64,000 nucleotides of DNA from an uncultured Pelagibacteraceae bacterium (GTDB taxonomy: Bacteria > Pseudomonadota > Alphaproteobacteria > Pelagibacterales > Pelagibacteraceae), in the NCBI GenBank assembly GCA_902582155.1, contig CACHRI010000004.1, positions 32,274 through 96,273 of the forward strand, read 5' to 3'. Every line of letters begins with the position of its first letter. Position 1 is the stretch's first letter. Positions 61,739 to 64,000 of the stretch are shown in pieces. Below the pieces are notes generated by a model. It saw only the letters and a program-made list of their open reading frames with translations, was not told where the DNA came from and did no database searches. The translations under genes were made by a program, and so were the position numbers.

Positions 61739-61906
61739 ATGGCTATGCAAGAAATCATGTCTGCAATTTTTCTTTTAGCAGTGTTATTTTTAGTGCTACC
61801 ATCATTCTTAAATACCAACAACAAAATTAAACAATTCACTCAAAATATTTCCATTTGGACTATAATTGTCCTTATTATTGTTGTAATTATAAACCTTATT
61901 ATATAA
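61739..61906 (+). CDS. Small two-helix membrane protein, unknown function
   Basis: 55 codons from ATG to TAA, too short for the ORF track. The translation has two hydrophobic segments (IMSAIFLLAVLFLVLPSFL and WTIIVLIIVVIINLII) joined by a polar loop with lysines. Its stop TAA shares its last base with the dapB ATG (TAATG), which argues that it is translated and coupled to dapB. No family recognised. Start could also be the Met at codon 3 or 7. Confidence 0.6.
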   Translation: MAMQEIMSAIFLLAVLFLVLPSFLNTNNKIKQFTQNISIWTIIVLIIVVIINLII

Positions 61907-62682
61907 TGAAAAAAATCAATTTAGCTATAACAGGTTGCTTAGGAAGAATGGGTCAACAAATCATTAGATCCTCTAAAAACAATAAAAACTTTAAATTAGT
62001 TTCTCTGACAGAAAACAGGAGGATCTCTAAAAAAATTTCTGGTATAAAACCTGAACTTAACACCATTGAAGCGTTTAAAAAAGCAAATGTAATTATAGAC
62101 TTCACTGTTCCCAAATGTACGCTGCAGGTTTTAAAGATTGCTTCAAAATTAAAAAAAAGAGTTGTAATCGGAACTACAGGTTTTTCCAAAAGAGAAGAAG
62201 ATTTAATAAAAAAATATTCAAAAAAAATACCTATCCTTAAAGCTGGCAATATGAGTTTAGGTGTAAATCTTTTAATGTATTTAACTGAAATAGCTTCTAA
62301 ATCTTTAAGTGATAATTTTCTTACTAAAGTTTATGAGGTTCATCACAAACATAAAAAAGACCATCCATCAGGAACTGCACTGATGTTGGGTAAAGGCATA
62401 GCTGATGGTAAAAACAAAAATTTTTTCAGCTTGATAGGAAAAAAATATTTAAATAGGAAAAAATTTCCTTACGGAAAAAAAATAAATTTTAATTCTATTC
62501 GAAAAGGCAATGTTATTGGTGAACACGAAGTAAAATTTTCTAGCGGCAAAGAAATAATAACTTTAAATCATGAGTCTTTTGATAGATCATTATATTCTGA
62601 AGGCGCTTTGACTGCGTCTAAGTGGATAATGAGGAAAAAACCAGGTCTTTATTCAATGAGAGATCTTTTAAATTTTAAGTGA
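61906..62682 (+). CDS. dapB: 4-hydroxy-tetrahydrodipicolinate reductase
   Basis: Reduces HTPA in diaminopimelate/lysine synthesis, feeding peptidoglycan. N-terminal NAD(P) loop ITGCLGRMGQQI; active-site EVHHKHKKDHPSGTAL with the catalytic histidine and lysine; end SLYSEGALTASKWI. I use the ATG at 61906 (258 aa, begins MKKINLAITG) rather than the track start 17 codons earlier, which lies in the small ORF. Stop overlaps the nth GTG. Confidence 0.96.
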   Translation: MKKINLAITGCLGRMGQQIIRSSKNNKNFKLVSLTENRRISKKISGIKPELNTIEAFKKANVIIDFTVPKCTLQVLKIASKLKKRVVIGTTGFSKREEDLIKKYSKKIPILKAGNMSLGVNLLMYLTEIASKSLSDNFLTKVYEVHHKHKKDHPSGTALMLGKGIADGKNKNFFSLIGKKYLNRKKFPYGKKINFNSIRKGNVIGEHEVKFSSGKEIITLNHESFDRSLYSEGALTASKWIMRKKPGLYSMRDLLNFK

Positions 62683-63332
62683 ACAATAAAAGAAAATCTT
62701 TAATTATTCAAAAGACATTGAATAATATCTACCCTAAAGTTCCTATTCCATTAAGCTATAGGAATACTTTTACTTTACTTGTTTCTGTTTTACTTTCGGC
62801 ACAATGTACCGATGTTAATGTCAATAATGTAACCAAAAATATTTATCCAAAATATAATCATCCAAAACATTTTGTGAAATTAGGCAGAAAAAAAATAGAA
62901 CGATTAATTAAGAAGATAGGAATTTTTAGAGTTAAAGCAAAAAGTATTTACTACCTTTCAAAAACTTTAGTAGAAAAATATAATGGTAAAGTTCCAAATA
63001 CTTACGAAGAACTTGAGCAACTTCCTGGTGTTGGACATAAAACAGCTAGTGTTGTCATGTCTCAAGGATTCGGTTTTCCAGCATTTCCTGTGGATACACA
63101 TATTCATCGATTGGCTCAAAGATGGGGATTAACAAATGGTAAAAATGTTGTTCAGACTGAAAAAGATTTAAAGGCTGTCTTTCCAAAGAAAAGTTGGAAT
63201 AAACTTCATTTACAAATTATCTGGTACGGCAGAGAATATTGTAAGGCAAGAGATTGCTTTGGTTTAACTTGCAAAATTTGTAAAAGCTGTTACCCAAATA
63301 GAAAAAAGAAATTTACAGCAAAGAAAGCTTAA
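62679..63332 (+). CDS. nth: Endonuclease III (DNA glycosylase/AP lyase)
   Basis: Removes oxidised pyrimidines. 217 residues, GTG start overlapping the dapB stop (GTGA). Helix-hairpin-helix LEQLPGVGHKTASVVMSQ with catalytic Lys, and catalytic Asp in FPVDTHIHRLAQRWG. C-terminal Fe-S cysteines are present but spaced C-x4-C-x4-C-x2-C-x2-C (CKARDCFGLTCKICKSC) instead of the classic C-x6-C-x2-C-x5-C. Family assignment is secure; the cluster geometry is a variant. Confidence 0.94.
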   Translation: MNNKRKSLIIQKTLNNIYPKVPIPLSYRNTFTLLVSVLLSAQCTDVNVNNVTKNIYPKYNHPKHFVKLGRKKIERLIKKIGIFRVKAKSIYYLSKTLVEKYNGKVPNTYEELEQLPGVGHKTASVVMSQGFGFPAFPVDTHIHRLAQRWGLTNGKNVVQTEKDLKAVFPKKSWNKLHLQIIWYGREYCKARDCFGLTCKICKSCYPNRKKKFTAKKA

Positions 63333-63333
63333 T

Positions 63334-64000
63334 ATGAAAATTCTAGGTATAGGAAACGCGATAGTAGATGTTATATGTAAAATTGATGACAATTTCTTAG
63401 AGCAGAATAAACTTACTAAAAGTACAATGAAACTAGTCGATGAAAGTGAATTTAAAAAACTTCTTAGAAATTTGAAAATTGAAACTACTATATCTGGCGG
63501 TTCAGTGGCTAACTCTATTGTGGGTCTTTCTCAACTTGGAAATGAGGTAGGATTCATTGGTAAAGTAAATGATGATGATTTAGGTAAAAAATATTTAGAA
63601 GGTTTAGAAAAAGAGAAAGTAACTTTTCATTCCAAGATTAAATCTGAGGAAGTACCAACTGGGACTTGTTTAATTTTGATTACTCCAGACACAGAAAGAA
63701 CAATGTGTACTTTTCTAGGTACAGCAGGCAAAATAAGTGAAAATGATATTGATGAAAAAATAATAAAAAAAAGTGACATTACATTTTTAGAGGGATATTT
63801 GTGGGATAAAGGTGATCCACAAAAAGCATTTAATAAAGCAATAAACAACTCTATTCAGTCTGCTATGTCTCTCTCAGATTTATTTTGTGTTGAGAGACAC
63901 AAAGAAAACTTTTTAGATTTAGTTCAAAATAAATTAAATATCGTATTTGCAAATGAACAAGAAATTATGGCTTTAATTAATACCAAAAATTTTAATGATG
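63334..64000 (+). CDS. PfkB-family sugar/nucleoside kinase, 3' end outside window
   Basis: Open from ATG 63334, one base after nth, to the window end (222 codons). MKILGIGNAIVDVICKID at the N-terminus and SGGSVANSIVGLSQLGNEVGFIGKVNDDDLGKKY are the substrate-binding PfkB signature 1; FANEQEIMAL resembles the N-x-x-E region. Of known groups it is closest to adenosine kinase/2-keto-3-deoxygluconate kinase-like members common next to nth in Alphaproteobacteria. The catalytic C-terminal DTxGAGD motif lies beyond the window. Confidence 0.85.
   Translation, partial: MKILGIGNAIVDVICKIDDNFLEQNKLTKSTMKLVDESEFKKLLRNLKIETTISGGSVANSIVGLSQLGNEVGFIGKVNDDDLGKKYLEGLEKEKVTFHSKIKSEEVPTGTCLILITPDTERTMCTFLGTAGKISENDIDEKIIKKSDITFLEGYLWDKGDPQKAFNKAINNSIQSAMSLSDLFCVERHKENFLDLVQNKLNIVFANEQEIMALINTKNFND

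Overview
The window is a strongly AT-rich, extremely compact bacterial chromosome segment. About 64 protein genes fill almost all of it, usually overlapping or separated by a few bases. Product families and synteny point to an alphaproteobacterium: ChvG/ChvI, RegB/RegA, Irr beside fabA-fabB-fabI, AmgK/MurU, and the murJ-trpS-nfu ... fur-miaB-phoH-ybeY-lnt-metK-nusA-infB-rbfA-rpsO-pnp supercluster. Low GC, short proteins and deleted members of conserved clusters fit the SAR11/Pelagibacterales lineage. That assignment is inference from composition and synteny; no rRNA is present. I see no tRNA, rRNA, CRISPR array, insertion sequence, prophage or gene-free stretch above 300 bases.

Layout. 1-10.0 kb: a secreted nuclease (cut by the window edge), a VanZ-like membrane protein, gpmA, the murU-amgK-tsaE group, ahcY, the chvG/chvI two-component pair and polA. 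10.0-16.7 kb: an ABC ATPase, bioY, then a polyamine operon (decarboxylase, deoxyhypusine-synthase-like, agmatinase-like) lying between the two halves of the redox system regA and regB. 16.7-22.8 kb: gyrB, dnaN, dnaA, rpsT, mutM, with recF missing from its usual place. 22.8-27.9 kb: ubiE, ubiB, coaBC, dut, moeB-like and an SH3-domain protein. 27.9-33.4 kb: katG and irr on one strand, fabA-fabB-fabI on the other. 33.5-52.5 kb: a GNAT-like protein, then the translation and RNA supercluster from pnp back to murJ, with several canonical members absent and two cell-wall genes inserted. 52.6-64 kb: maeB, a BON lipoprotein, rsmI, an LppC-like protein, rdgB, grpE-dnaK-dnaJ, a 55-residue membrane protein missed by the ORF track, dapB, nth and a PfkB kinase cut by the window end.

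No large novel defence or mobile system is visible. The most interesting signals are regulatory. They are a putative peptide-coupled attenuator in front of the polyamine operon, an intrinsic terminator placed directly before the nusA ribosome binding site, and Irr-type palindromes embedded in the katG and irr/fabA promoters. A sigma-32-type promoter lies before dnaK. Streamlining is visible in a shortened TsaB, a 29-base rbfA/rpsO overlap where truB usually sits, divergent genes with overlapping 5' ends, and eight convergent pairs with no room for terminators.
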